Part shown: piece after piece, positions 1 to 10,971 of the stretch
Layout of the letters: every line of letters begins with the position of its first letter
Position numbering within the stretch: the stretch's first letter is position 1
Source: Physocladia obscura
Taxonomy: Eukaryota > Chytridiomycota > Chytridiomycetes > Chytridiales > Chytriomycetaceae
Assembly (NCBI GenBank): GCA_027596945.1
Contig: JADGJH010000009.1
Location: forward strand, 2,892-47,889
Direction: 5' to 3'
Length of the DNA stretch: 44,998 bases
Translations under genes and position numbers: made by a program
Notes under the pieces: generated by a model
What the model was told of the DNA's origin: nothing
Seen by the model: the letters and a program-made list of their open reading frames with translations, nothing else
Database searches by the model: none

Positions 1-107
1 TTTTCACATCCGTCATTCTGGTTTCGGCTTGCCAAAAAAAAAAAAAAAAAAAAAAACCCCCCACATGTTCTAACTTCTGTTTTTTTGACTTTTTTTTCCA
101 ACCATAG
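1..107 (+). other. Probable intron of the helicase gene
   Basis: The segment ends in a T-rich stretch and ATAG just before the exon at 108. It contains a 23-A run (34-56) followed by six C. No reading frame here matches the part of the helicase expected upstream, so it is read as intron. Confidence 0.5.
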
Positions 108-1994
108 GTCGGGTATTCAGTTCGTTTCGACGACAAGACATCATCAGCAACGAAAATAAAATACATGACCGATGGAATGATGCTTCGTGAACTGTTGTCA
201 GATAAAATGCTGAAAAAATACAGCGTGATTATACTCGACGAAGCCCATGAACGAACATTACGAACAGATGTGTTGTTTGGAATGGTCAAAGCGATACAAA
301 AAATTCGCAAGGATTTGAAAATCATTGTCATGAGCGCCACACTGGATGCGGCGCGATTCGCCGAATACTTTGACGGCGCACAGATTTTGTTTATCCCTGG
401 ACGGCAGTACCCAGTGCGTGTCTTCAACAGTATCGAACGACAAGAAGATTACGTCGATGCAGCACTTGTTGCTACATTTCAAATCCATGTTGATGAACCG
501 CCAGGCGACATACTTGTTTTTTTGACTGGCCAAGAAGAGATCGAAACAGTCGAAAAACTTTTGAAGGAGCATTTATTTGAACTCCCACCTGACGCGTTGG
601 AAGTAAAAATCTTTTTTGTACCGCGTCAATATTTTAACTAATTTTAAAAAAAAAAAAAAAAAAGCTTTTAATATGCCCGCTGTTCGCATCTCTCCCAGCA
701 GCACAACAGCAAAAAGTCTTTTCCCCAACCCCCCCAAACACTCGAAAAGTCATCCTCTCCACAAACGTTGCAGAAACATCAATCACACTCCCAGGAATCC
801 GCTACATTGTCGACACAGGCATGGCAAAAGTCCGCGCCTTCAACGCAAAGCAGGGAACTGAAAGCCTCGCGGTCGTTCCAATCAGTAAAGCAAGTGCGCT
901 GCAACGATTAGGGCGTGCTGGTCGTGAAGCACCTGGGGTTTGTTATCGATTATACACGGAAGAAGGATTTATGTCGCTGGAAGAAACGACCGAACCAGAA
1001 ATTATGCGGTGCAATCTCGCGAATGTATTGTTGACATTGAAAGCGGCTGGTGTTGAAAATTTGATGGCGTTTGATTTTTTGGACAGACCTCCCCGAGCAT
1101 CGCGTAAACCATTTTTTTCATTTTCTTTCATCTTTTCCTGAAATTTCTTTTCTATATACAGTACTGCGAGCTCTTGAACACCTATACGCTCTCCGGGCGT
1201 TAAATAGTAAAGGCATTCTGACCAGTGAAGGCCAAAAAATGGCTGAATTTCCTGTCGACCCGGCCCTCGCCAAATGCCTGATTCATTCTCAATCCCTCTC
1301 AAGCACAGCTGAAGTCATTTCAATCATTTCGCTTTTATCAGTCGAAGCAGTATTTTTTAGTCCAAACGATAAACGCGATATTGCCAACGAGGCGAAAGCG
1401 AAATTCTTGAGTCATGATGGGGATCATTTGACGTTGTTGAATGTCATGCGGGCATATATGGCAGTTGGTGGCGATCGAGAATGGTGTTTGGAAAATTTTG
1501 TTAACGGACGGGCGATTAAAAATGCTTTGGTTAGTGGATTTTGTTTTCAATAATACTTCGTCACTTTAAACGTGTTCTTTTCTTATCAAATCAGGATATT
1601 CGATCACAACTGTCCAGTTTCTGTGAGCAGGCTGGGATAAATCCACGTGCAAGCTCCGGCAATGAGGTTGAGCCAGTCCTGCAGTCTTTTTTACAAGGTT
1701 TCTTTATGAATATTGCAAGTCTGCAGATGGATGGATCGTACCAGACTCTTTCGGGAAAACAAATTTGCCATATTCATCCTAGCTCAGTACTTTTTGGGAA
1801 AAAAATGCCGTTAATTATGTTTCATGAGCTGGTATATGTGAATCCGCTAAAATTATAGAATTTTCATTGATATTTATCTTTCTCATACTCAGGTACAAAC
1901 TTCGCGCCAATACATGAGAAACGTTTCTGCAATTTCCTTGTCATGGTTGCAAAGCACGGGGTCACACTATTTTGATCACACTGGTTCTCAATAA
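108..1994 (+). CDS. DHX33: DEAH-box RNA helicase, DHX33/Dhr2-like (3' part; 5' end outside window)
   Basis: Exons 108-602, 665-1103, 1162-1529, 1595-1831 and 1893-1994 join in phase and give the last 546 residues of a DEAH/RHA helicase. Visible in order: motif II DEAH (VIILDEAHERT), motif III (VMSATLD), the RecA2 part with LVFLTGQEEIE, STNVAETSIT and QRLGRAGRE (motif VI), then the winged-helix/ratchet and OB-fold region, with IHPSSVLF and a C-terminal QYMRNVSAISLSWL. The C-terminal half aligns best from memory with human DHX33 and yeast Dhr2, which act in ribosome biogenesis and nucleolar RNA remodelling. Motifs I and Ia lie upstream of the window, so ATP binding cannot be judged. The first intron (603-664) ends in an 18-A run directly before its AG. 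The helicase class is certain; the DHX33 assignment is likely. Confidence 0.88.
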
Positions 1995-2703
1995 TGATTT
2001 TAAAAAAAAAATATCCCTTTATTGAATTATTTCAACTTTATGTTTTAAAATTTGATCTTCTTCTGCTTCTTGGTGACTATGGATTTGCGAGATTCGTTCT
2101 TGCACTGTGTTACTGCTATTTTGGGTGTTCGCGCTTTTGTTACATTTTTAACCATTCCATCGAATTAAATCATATAGTTAGATTTTTGCATTTGCAATAC
2201 AATCTTGGCTGACTTAAATTGACTTACGAAAAAACCTTAGGCAATGACCACGTTCCCAAAGCAAACAAAAATTGCTCTTTTTGAATCCGTTGCTAGGTTT
2301 AAACTAACTTTAAAGAAGATACTGATTCAAGTTTGGATTCTTTTACTTGAAAGTCTTGTATGGAGCTCTTCTGATTACTACTTACGCGGGATTTCACCAC
2401 TAATTTCCGCAGTACCAAACCGGAAAAAAAGATGCAAAGTACGGTAGTTTTGACAAGAAAAATGATCCAAAAAGTAAAAGACGATTGTGGCGATGTAATT
2501 GTTATCGATTTTAATAAGAAAAGGTTTTAAATAAAATTTTAATAAAAATTTTGGTTGAAACTCTCAAATAGAAGCGTCCAAATAAATTCGAGGTTGAAAC
2601 GAAATTTAAATTTTATTTAACAGGAGACTTTCCCACCCGCAACGCTACTTGCAACATTTGGGTATCTGTGTACAGTAAATTCGGAAAATGAAGTCCGAAA
2701 ATT
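1995..2703. other. Intergenic, AT-rich
   Basis: Lies between the stop of the helicase and the 3' end of receptor 1, two convergent genes. It holds AATAAA-like signals (for example near 2530 and 2580). Only short open frames without recognisable protein character are present, so no gene is called. Confidence 0.6.
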
Positions 2704-3689
2704 TTACAGAATATTTGAATCTCCAGAGTCGTCTTCACTTGAATTTACGAAAAACGGGCTTTTTGCAATTGCGCTAAAAACAGTCCAGCGAGCCGCAGCA
2801 CAATGACGTATCCTGGGAATAAAGTACAGGACTAATATAGGCGTGACAATAGTATCGAGCAATGCGAATTCAGTCGCGACGATCCGTACCCACAATGATA
2901 AAGGGCCTTTTCTAAAAATACCAACAGCAATAAACACGACAGATATCGGAAGGTAGCAAATGAATATGCTGGCCGACATGAATATCATTGCGCGCAGAAT
3001 TCTTTTTTGAAGAAGTAATCGAATACGAACTTCGAGCGGAGATGTCAGTGCTTGGGCTAATCGACGGGACAGGAGAGTATAAGTCGCTACGTAGATGCCG
3101 ATAGTCATACCAAAACCAACAAATACTATAAAACAGCAGATGACAAAGAATACAAGCACTTGCGGTCTGAAATTTAAGTCCGGTGTGAGTTTGTTTGATG
3201 TTGTCTGGAGAAAGGGTTCATTGGAATTTGATAAAATCGAAGATTTCTTACAGCAGTGGCAAAGACCCAAATGAGACCCCCTGTTGCAAGGATAGAAAAA
3301 GCAAATCCACCAACCAAGTACTTTCGAGAGTCTTGGTCAAAACTTTCCTTGCAGATAAAGTATCGGGTCATCGACAAGAAAATGTTTGCTGTTTGGAACC
3401 AGAGGAACGCAATATACGGCAACGCTGCGCCAACTTGATCGACAGTATCGCCAGCAGCAAACAACATTATAATATCTCGCATAAAGAATATCGCGGCCCA
3501 GAGCAGCGACGTCGACAGCAGCAACAGAGCCACTTTATCCAGCCGTGATTTAACCAGCTTCCCACGATTCTCCACTATTGCGTACAGGATCGGCCCAGAA
3601 ATTAACGCCCCGACTACTGCTGTTGGGACAAACATGAGGTATATTGCCCAGAATGCTGGATCTGACTGTGGCGTTTCGACATTCGCCAT
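2704..3689 (-). CDS. Seven-transmembrane receptor, rhodopsin-like, paralog 1
   Basis: Exon 1 is 3252-3689 (146 codons) and exon 2 is 2704-3204; the 47-nt GT-AG intron closes in phase 0, giving 312 residues. Seven hydrophobic helices are visible. The end of TM3 reads MTRYF, resembling the (D/E)RY motif. TM6 carries ICYLP in place of CWxP. TM7 has TPILVLYFIPRIR in place of NPxxY. TM7 shows no lysine for retinal, so it is not an opsin. The tail is short and acidic/serine-rich (SSEDDSGD). Two in-frame leucine codons precede the ATG chosen at 3689. The ligand and G protein are unknown. It is the outermost member of a four-copy same-strand array. The class call rests on topology and motif resemblance, not on a match to a named receptor. 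Confidence 0.8.
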
Positions 3690-5957
3690 CTGCAAAAATT
3701 TTCTATGGAATTCAGTGAAGACAAGAGTTCAAAAACAGAAAAAAGGAATTGATTTCTCAACACAAGGTGGAAGAAATTGTGAAATTTTGGTAATAAGCAT
3801 AGATTGCTTTGGCCGTTAATGGACTTTATATCGAGGCGGAAGAATTCGTTAGCCTCCAAATTAGTACCCGTAGAAAAACAATTTGTTAAAATCAGTTCGT
3901 TCTACCCACAAGATTTCTTGCAGCCAGTGCTCAAAAAATCAGAAATTAAATCTTTTATTGCCCTTCAATATTTAACCAGTCATCAAAAGATCGGGGTTGA
4001 ATCAATTAAAAATTTCAAGTCTGAGTAATTTAAAATTTTCAAAACTTCACTATATGACCCACGGAACATTTCAAAATGAGAAACTCCTACTTTTTGAGTT
4101 TTTTATTATCGCTTTTTATTTTATTTTTCACAATACAAACATCCTACCGTGAAGATTATTTGAAAAATTTTGATTGTTGGCGAAACTTGGTTGGTTTTAT
4201 AGATAATAGCACCACGTTGTGCCGCAAGATGGAATTTTCACAACTATGGTATTGCCTATTATACAAATTTCTGATGACAACAATTATCGCTCTACAGGAA
4301 TCATGTCTCAAATGATTCTCCGTAAAGAAAGTTACTCAATTCACTAAACAAAGCCGCAAGTGGCAACAATAATACTGCTACAAATGCAAAATCAGCCAAA
4401 ATCGTCGACTTCATCAATAATCAACCCACACTCAAATGACCAAAATTCAAACCCTCTCACCTTCAATTTTGTTTATCATCTCAAACGGCAAGTTTTAGTC
4501 ACCTGAAACCATCGCTAACTCGGAAAAATTGTTCCACTTGCAAGCAGAAGCTGTGGCCGCACAGGAGGAAGCTTTGGCTTGGTGTAAAAGCGCGAAGCTC
4601 GTTTATTGCGACAAGTTTATTTGAAAACCAAGAGTGTCATATCTTGAATTTTTTGCAATTTGTGGTGTTCTTGATATTACAAAATTTTTTGGTCTATTTC
4701 GCTCCCTTCAAATTTTCACAAAAATTCCCTCATTCAACAGTCATTCATTTCATCCACCCACGTAATTTTCCATTTTCATCACTCTTTTTCATTTCCTTTT
4801 TCATATTACTTTTGAGATTTTCTGGTGGAGTTGTTTCTGGGCTTTTACGTTGAATATGAAGAATTATAAAGAGACTTTCTTGATTCAAAATTTTGTAAAA
4901 TTACAATAGTTAATTGCTTCAAAACAGATGGAGCATTACATCGCAATTTATTTTTGTGCTGCTGCAAGCAATTAGCGTCAATGTGGATTATGGATGGTAC
5001 TAAAATCCAAAAAGATATGAACCTTCTCCCTGCATTTGTGAATCTATTATGTTGGGCATCAGGAGTTGGTCCATGATTGATTTAACTATAGAATTTGCAG
5101 CAACACTTGATTGATCTTGTTGCGCTGGCAACAAAACTGCTTGTTAAAATCAGATCCAATGATGTCTTGACAATAATGATGTGGAATATTTGAGAGTTAT
5201 GACTGGAATTGCACTTGAAAATGCAGCCAAGGAACATAATGATGTCAAGCTTAGCTTCATAATTCAATTATTTTGCTTAAACGTAATGTTTTCATAAATA
5301 TTCTCAATTGTCAGTGCCCTGTAGTTGCTGGAGTATGTATTACCTCCAATGATAACTGCAGTTTTTACATGTATTTGAAATTTATTCCAAATTGCAGTTT
5401 TGAAATCTTGTACACTGTGAGGAGCTGATGATTTCTACTGTTTGAGATGTTGCTGATCTTGCCTACTGCCTAACGTATTCTTCAATGACTGGTACCAGCT
5501 AGATTGTATGAAATTTTTCTTCAGCATTTGAAACCTCAGATTGTGGTGGTTGGCTTTGGGATGGTGCAGAACTGCTCATTGTCATATTTCGAAAAAAGAA
5601 AAAAAATTCATTTCAAGTGGAAAGAACATTTTTGTTTTAATTTAGCAGAAATAAAACGGAAGTTTATAAAGAAAAATCTTTTTTTCTTTTTTTGTGTTGA
5701 ATAAAACAGTCAATCACTAAGGATTGAAATCACAATATTTGAAAGAAATCTTGAGGATGTTTCATGTGTCAATTGCCATAAACTGTTGATTAAAAAAAAA
5801 TAGAGAGAGGTAAAAATGAACACCACGTAGCAACATGTGACGTTAGATAAAGAAATTTATCTAAAAAATCAGAAATGGAGTAATTTTTGCCATGTAAAAG
5901 AAAATTTTTCTTATCAACAAAAAAAAAACCCCCCCTAATTAAAGTTGAAGTCAGATA
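3690..5957. other. Intergenic, AT-rich, with a short coding-like relic
   Basis: About 2.3 kb between receptors 1 and 2. Most is AT-rich with no credible gene. Around 4505-4623 (+) one frame of about 40 codons is unusually protein-like (HLQAEAVAAQEEALAWCKS, then DKFI and stop), which may be a decayed exon of unknown origin. An A10-C7 run sits at 5919-5935, just past the 3' end of receptor 2. Confidence 0.45.
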
Positions 5958-6962
5958 TTAAAAAGAAAAAGATTCTTCCATATCAGCATCGTCATCTAAA
6001 ATGAGAGAGCCAGCTCTTAATCTTGAAAAGCACCAAAATTTGGCCGCAACAGCATGCCGAATTTTCGGCATAAAATACAACAAAAGACTGGGTGTAGCAA
6101 CTGTGTCCAACAAAGCAAATTCCGTAAGAAAGACACGCCCCCAATTTGGCAAAGGCCGCCTCAAAATTCCAGAAAAAATGACAGCCATTGCCATGGGAAT
6201 GTAACAAGTAATCGTGCCAGACGACATCATTATCGTTGCCCTCAAAACTCGTTTTTGAAGAAGCAATCTAACAGGTGTTTCAAGAGGCGACGCCATTGAA
6301 CTCTTAAGTCTGCGAGAAAGTAAAATATATGTTGCAGTATAAATGGATATAATTATGATGATACTTGGAACGACAACTAAGCCACATATTATGTAGAAAA
6401 CTCTGAGCTGTATTGGAAACTGCGGATCTGGATTAAATCTGTTTGTGGCCGTCTGGTTGGTTTTTTATGATGTGGCAATGTTTCAATCACTGAGTTGACA
6501 AATCAAAAGCTGGATACGACAAACCGCAGTAGAAAAGCACCAAATCAAAAGGCAAGTAAATAAAACTTCAAGCGTAAAAACTGCAGCCAGGTATTTGCGA
6601 GTAGAAGGAACTGGCCATTCTTTAAAGACAAAATAGCGAGTCATTGCTAAGATCACGTTTGAGCCCAGGAACCACACCAGAGCAATTATTGTCATTGCGG
6701 CATCAAACTGGCTCAATGCATTCGACGCATAGAATAGTAGAATGATCAGACGAAATCCAGTTGCTGTCGACCAAAAGAATGAGATCGAGAGCAACATAAG
6801 GACGGCTTTTTCGAGCCGGGACTTTACTATCGAGCTGTAATTCTTGAAAACGGAGTACAGCATTGGCCCGGACAGCGACATTCCAACTACGGCAGTCGGC
6901 AAGTAGAGTAAGTAGATATCCCAGAAAATAGAATCTGTCTCTGGCTTCTCAATCTGAGACAT
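5958..6962 (-). CDS. Seven-transmembrane receptor, rhodopsin-like, paralog 2
   Basis: Exon 1 is 6525-6962 (146 codons) and exon 2 is 5958-6452; the 72-nt intron (6453-6524) starts GTTTGT and sits at exactly the same codon as in the other copies. The protein has 310 residues and seven helices. TM3 ends MTRYF, TM6 has TCYIP, and TM7 has DTVATPSLLLYFMPKIR. The C-terminus is MEESFSF, nearly the same as copy 3 (MEESYSF). The N-terminus has no signal peptide, and the pre-TM1 motif ETDSIFWDIYLL matches the family pattern SDPxFWxxYL. It is a plasma-membrane receptor by topology, with no ligand inferable. The identical exon plan shows origin by gene duplication. Confidence 0.8.
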
Positions 6963-8599
6963 TCGTCAAAACTCAATTGTCAGCAAAAAAAAAACACGAA
7001 AACCAATTTGAATGATTACACAAGTACAAACAAGAAAAAAAAAAGAAAAAAAAAATAAGACTGCACCATTCACAAAATCGAGAAGATCAATGAGTATTTG
7101 ATCTATTTACTGAAAACAGCGCGAAACATCCTTCTGAATATGTCATTGAGTTGAATTGGCAAACTAAAAAAAATTCTCATAATTTTCCAAATCGATTTTT
7201 TTTGGAAAATAAAAATTTTACTGAGTTATGGCTTAATGATGCTATGTTTCATTTTTAGTTTTTGTTGATTTAACTTGTGTGGATTATTGATAGTTTTCCT
7301 GGTAAAAAAATCTTTTTTTGACTTATCGGCCTCAAAACACAAAGAGAACAAAAGACAGTGTTACATGAGCGCAAGTACATTGATTCCTGTGAAAAAGAAG
7401 TTGGGTTTTGAGAGTCCGATTTGTGCGTGGATTCGGATTCATGTCTTGGAGATAATCCTTCAACGGATTGGCTTTGGCATCAAAAGCAAGTCTGAATTGA
7501 GAGGCTTCAAACGAAAAGATTCCACCGAAAGTCATAAGTTAACATTGGACGTTGGAATTTTGTTGTACAGAACTTTGGCAAATGATTTAAGCTTTGTGTG
7601 ATAATTTCAAGCATTATGGATTGATGTTCGGTGGTGAGAGCTAATGGAGTTGAAATCTTTTTCATTGTTATTCAAGTTTTAACCTTTTTTGAAACGAGCT
7701 TCGTTTATGCGTAAACTGTAGAAACTGTGGTGCAAAAACTTAGAGAATATGAATAATAAAAAATTGGAGGTAGCAAACGTTTATGCAATAACAACAATAG
7801 CAGCTCGACAATTGTGAATCATATCAGATTAAAGAGTACGAAAAGAAATCTGCAATTGTTCGCTTTTACCAAACATGTCTATATAAGGCCATATGCCTTA
7901 GTGAAAGCAAAATGCATGTTTCCAATTCATGGAATTGTGTTGGCATGATAAACTTAAAAGATGACAAACTATGAAGCAGAAGGCAGACATTTGAAAATTT
8001 AACTTAAAAGCCAACGACACGCGAAGAAAATGAAAATATGATTCAAGTTGGGAATAGCGGCTACAATGTTCTCGGTACCGATCGTACTCTAGTCCATGTT
8101 TTTGGAGTTGCACCGCTCTTTTCTTTCATCAACACAATTGCAAAACGATATGTAAGCGTTACGTTAGGGTTAAACCTTCTTAAACAAGCATTACTTGCGA
8201 TTTCTACTTCAATGACTGTGTTAAAGGCAATCGAAAAAAGTGTTGCTCATTATAATTCGGTATTTTAGAAAGTTAAATCGTTCATATGAAAAAGGGTCAT
8301 ACGCAAGTACTTGGGGTATGAATTTGAAATTGAGTCAATAAGTGATGTGAATCAATAGCGATAATATTGGCATAGCAGTCTCAAATTAAAGAAATGAACT
8401 GTTGGTTATTTTGCAAAATTGCAAATGGACAAAATTATCTTACTTGATCCAATGCATTATGAGGCAGAATCAAGACAAACACTAACAAATGCCAAAGTAT
8501 AACAAATCTGTTTATCTTACTTTATTTCCTTCTTTCTCAGGTTAAATAAGTCTTCACTGTATTATTTAAAAAACGAAAACGAAAACGAAAACAGAAAAG
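6963..8599. other. Intergenic between receptors 2 and 3
   Basis: AT-rich and 1.6 kb long. Open frames at 7275-7601 (+) and 8038-8268 (+) have no recognisable domain, poor start context and amino-acid use typical of AT-rich noise, so they are not called. A hexamer tract (ACGAAA-type) lies at about 8573-8598, next to the stop of receptor 3. Confidence 0.5.
8573..8598. repeat. Microsatellite, (CGAAAA)n
   Basis: Four to five consecutive copies of an ACGAAA-type hexamer directly downstream of the receptor 3 stop codon. A simple-sequence repeat with no further function visible. Confidence 0.75.
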
Positions 8600-9603
8600 C
8601 TAAAAAGAATATGATTCCTCCATCTCATCGTCCAATTCCGACTGTAGGACGAACGATCCTCTTATTCTCCCAAAGCATGGCCAGCATGCAAACAGTGAAT
8701 TTCGAATTCTGGGCATAAAGTAAAGAAGCAGCAACGGTGTTACGATTGTATCCAGCAGCGCAAATTCGCTTGCAATTGCGCGCGCCCATGTCGCTACAGG
8801 TCCATTTCGAAAAATCGCAGCACTTATGAAACCAATTGTGACAGGCAAATAGCAGATTAAAGTTCCTAACGACATAATGGTTGTGACTTTCAAAAGACGT
8901 TTTTGTAATAGAAGCCGCATTCGCGTTTCGAGCGGTGACGTCATTGTCTCGTTGAGGCGTCGAGAAAGTAGAATATATGTAGCCGAATATACACCGACAA
9001 TAGTCCCAATGCATACGAAAATTGTGAATCCGCATATCAGAAACCAGACCGCGATTTGTTTTTTAAATTGAGGATCCGGAGCAATGCTGTTTGAGGTTGT
9101 AGTCTGGTGACAAAAAAAAAAAAAGATCATTAAATTGCTCTGTTTTCTATTTTTAAATCACTTGCCGCTGTTGAAAACACCCACACGAGACCAACTGTTG
9201 CAAACGCCGCTGCAACCGTGCCGCCGATGAAAAACTTTCGAGTATCTTGTATCGACCATTCTTTGAAAATAAAGTACCGAGTCAAAGCAAGGAATGTGTT
9301 CGCTGTCAAAAACCAAACGAGCGCCACAAATGATATTCCCGATTCAAATTGATCCAAAGCGTCGCTTGCAATGAGAAGTATGAGGATAATTCGGATGATA
9401 TTGGCGATAGACCAGAAAAAAGATATGCAAAGCAGCAAGAAGATGACTTGGTCAAGCCGAGATTTAAGCAGATGTACCCTGTTCGCCACCACCGTGTAAA
9501 GTATTGGGCCCGATAAAAATGCGCCTATAACGACAGTTGGAAGAAACAGCAAGTACGTGGGCCAGAAAATTGGATCTGACTGTGGTGATTCCTTTTCAGC
9601 CAT
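8600..9603 (-). CDS. Seven-transmembrane receptor, rhodopsin-like, paralog 3 (GC-AG intron)
   Basis: Exon 1 is 9166-9603 (146 codons) and exon 2 is 8600-9103, giving 313 residues. The 62-nt intron (9104-9165) starts GCAAGT rather than GT. No GT donor nearby keeps the frame, and the position coincides with the intron in copies 1 and 2, so a GC-AG intron is the best reading. The ATG at 9603 starts MAEKESPQSDPIFW, matching copy 1 (SDPAFW). A further upstream ATG at 9759 would add an unrelated, low-quality extension and was not used. Motifs are LALTRYF (TM3 end), ICYLP (TM6) and DTIVTPLLLLYFMPRIR (TM7), with C-terminus MEESYSF. The role is inferred as a surface receptor of unknown ligand. Confidence 0.8.
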
Positions 9604-10411
9604 CAAAGATTTTTTGGAAGATTTTTGTTTGCTGGTTTGACACACACCAATTAGACACATGGAATGAAAGTATGGTTTTTTTGTTCTATTATCTATATAA
9701 ATACATAATTCAATGAAATAATAGGCAAGAAATTCATCGCAGCGATTGTGTTCAGCCAAAACATGGGAAAAATTCGAAACATAATGATATGAAGTTGAAT
9801 AATCTGGTCAGTATTTGTGAAAATTTTTGGCCTGTCTCATTCTTTTTGAAACCAGCTGAGCTTAAACTTTTTTGTTGTTTTCTCTTGCTTTTTTTGGTCT
9901 TTTTTCATAAATGTCAATAAGTGTTGAAGGTAGAATGAATTCAAGCTATATGGAAGACGAACAGAAACAAAAACGCATTTTAAATCTAAATCAAAGGTAG
10001 AATAAACAATTTTCGACAAATTTAGCAGATATGAGTTTGAGTGTGTTAATTCTTAAATTTTATTTTATCATATTCAACAACATGCTCTACAACCATGTGG
10101 CGCTATCACTGCAATAAAAATCAAAAATATCAACTTTATTGATCATCTGTCTATTAATCAAAAATAATTGTCCATTTTAACAGAGGAAACTTTGCATCTA
10201 CTAATCATTCTGGGTACCACGTAAAGTCTGATTCAATGAAATTATTCAACGCCTTCATTCAAGTCACCTATTATACCGTGAAGAGAGATGTCCTGAAAAA
10301 TATTCATTCTTGAAATTTGTTGAAGAAACAATAGATTTTCCCAATTGTTTATTTATTCAGTTTTTAGTATTTTGAAACATAGCCTTCATTTGAAACAGAT
10401 GATAAGAGCAA
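9604..10411. other. Intergenic between receptor 3 and the receptor 4 remnant
   Basis: About 0.8 kb, AT-rich. Only short frames without protein character were seen; nothing is called. Confidence 0.55.
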
Positions 10412-10908
10412 CTAAAACGAGTGAGACACTTCCGTATCTTCATCCGTATCAAGAACTGATGATCCAGCCTTCAGTCTGGAAAAACACCACCAGCGTGCTG
10501 CAACCGCATGCCGTATCTTTGGCATAAAATATAGCAGTAAAGATGGTGTAATGATTGTGTCCAATAGCATTAACTCTGTCAAGGCAAGTCGAAAGCCAAG
10601 ATCTAATGTGCCTCGCTTCAATATTCCCAGTTGAATTACTGCTCCGACGGCAGGGAGATAGCAAAAGATAGTTCCGGAAGACATCATGATGGTAGATTTC
10701 AAGACCTTTTTTTGGAACTGCAATCGCAACCGAACTTCGAGTGGTGAGGCCATTGTTTCTTTCAATCGACGAGATAGCTGAATATATGTTGCAGAATATA
10801 TCCAGATAATTGTAATTATGCAAGGTATAAGCGTTACACCACAAATTGCAAAAAAGACCATAGCTTGAGCTTTAAATTGTTGATCTGGAACGAACATATT
10901 TGTAGACG
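10412..10908 (-). pseudogene. Seven-transmembrane receptor paralog 4, exon 2 only (truncated)
   Basis: The second receptor exon is fully open and well conserved. It starts after an AAAG acceptor with TSTN and then PDQQF, like the other copies. It carries the loop SRRLKETMASPLEVR, TM6 FCYLP, TM7 DTIITPSLLLYFMPKIR and ends EVSHSF. The first exon (TM1 to TM4, 146 codons) should lie within about 75 nt upstream. Instead there is a 19-T run (10910-10928) and then an exon of a plus-strand PH-domain gene. The copy is therefore either a truncated pseudogene or half of a gene cut by a rearrangement or assembly join. The intact frame suggests a recent break. Confidence 0.75.
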
Positions 10909-10909
10909 T

Positions 10910-10928
10910 CTTTTTTTTTTTTTTTTTT
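10910..10928. repeat. T19 homopolymer at junction of two truncated genes
   Basis: A run of 19 T separates the orphan receptor exon (minus) from the orphan PH exon (plus). See the finding on this junction. Confidence 0.9.
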
Positions 10929-10971
10929 AATATTTAATTTTGGCTTGCTAACTGATTGGAAACCCTTGCAG

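Noticed and set aside
7275..7601. 108-codon plus frame between receptors 2 and 3
   Set aside because: No domain, no splice partners and amino-acid use like AT-rich noise; a 67-codon frame on the other strand is equally good.
2704..9603. Receptors as microbial or animal-type opsins
   Set aside because: No lysine in TM7 at the retinal position in any copy.
9604..9759. N-terminal extension of receptor 3 from the ATG at 9759
   Set aside because: The extra 52 residues do not resemble the other copies, whereas ATG 9603 aligns with the starts of copies 1 and 2.
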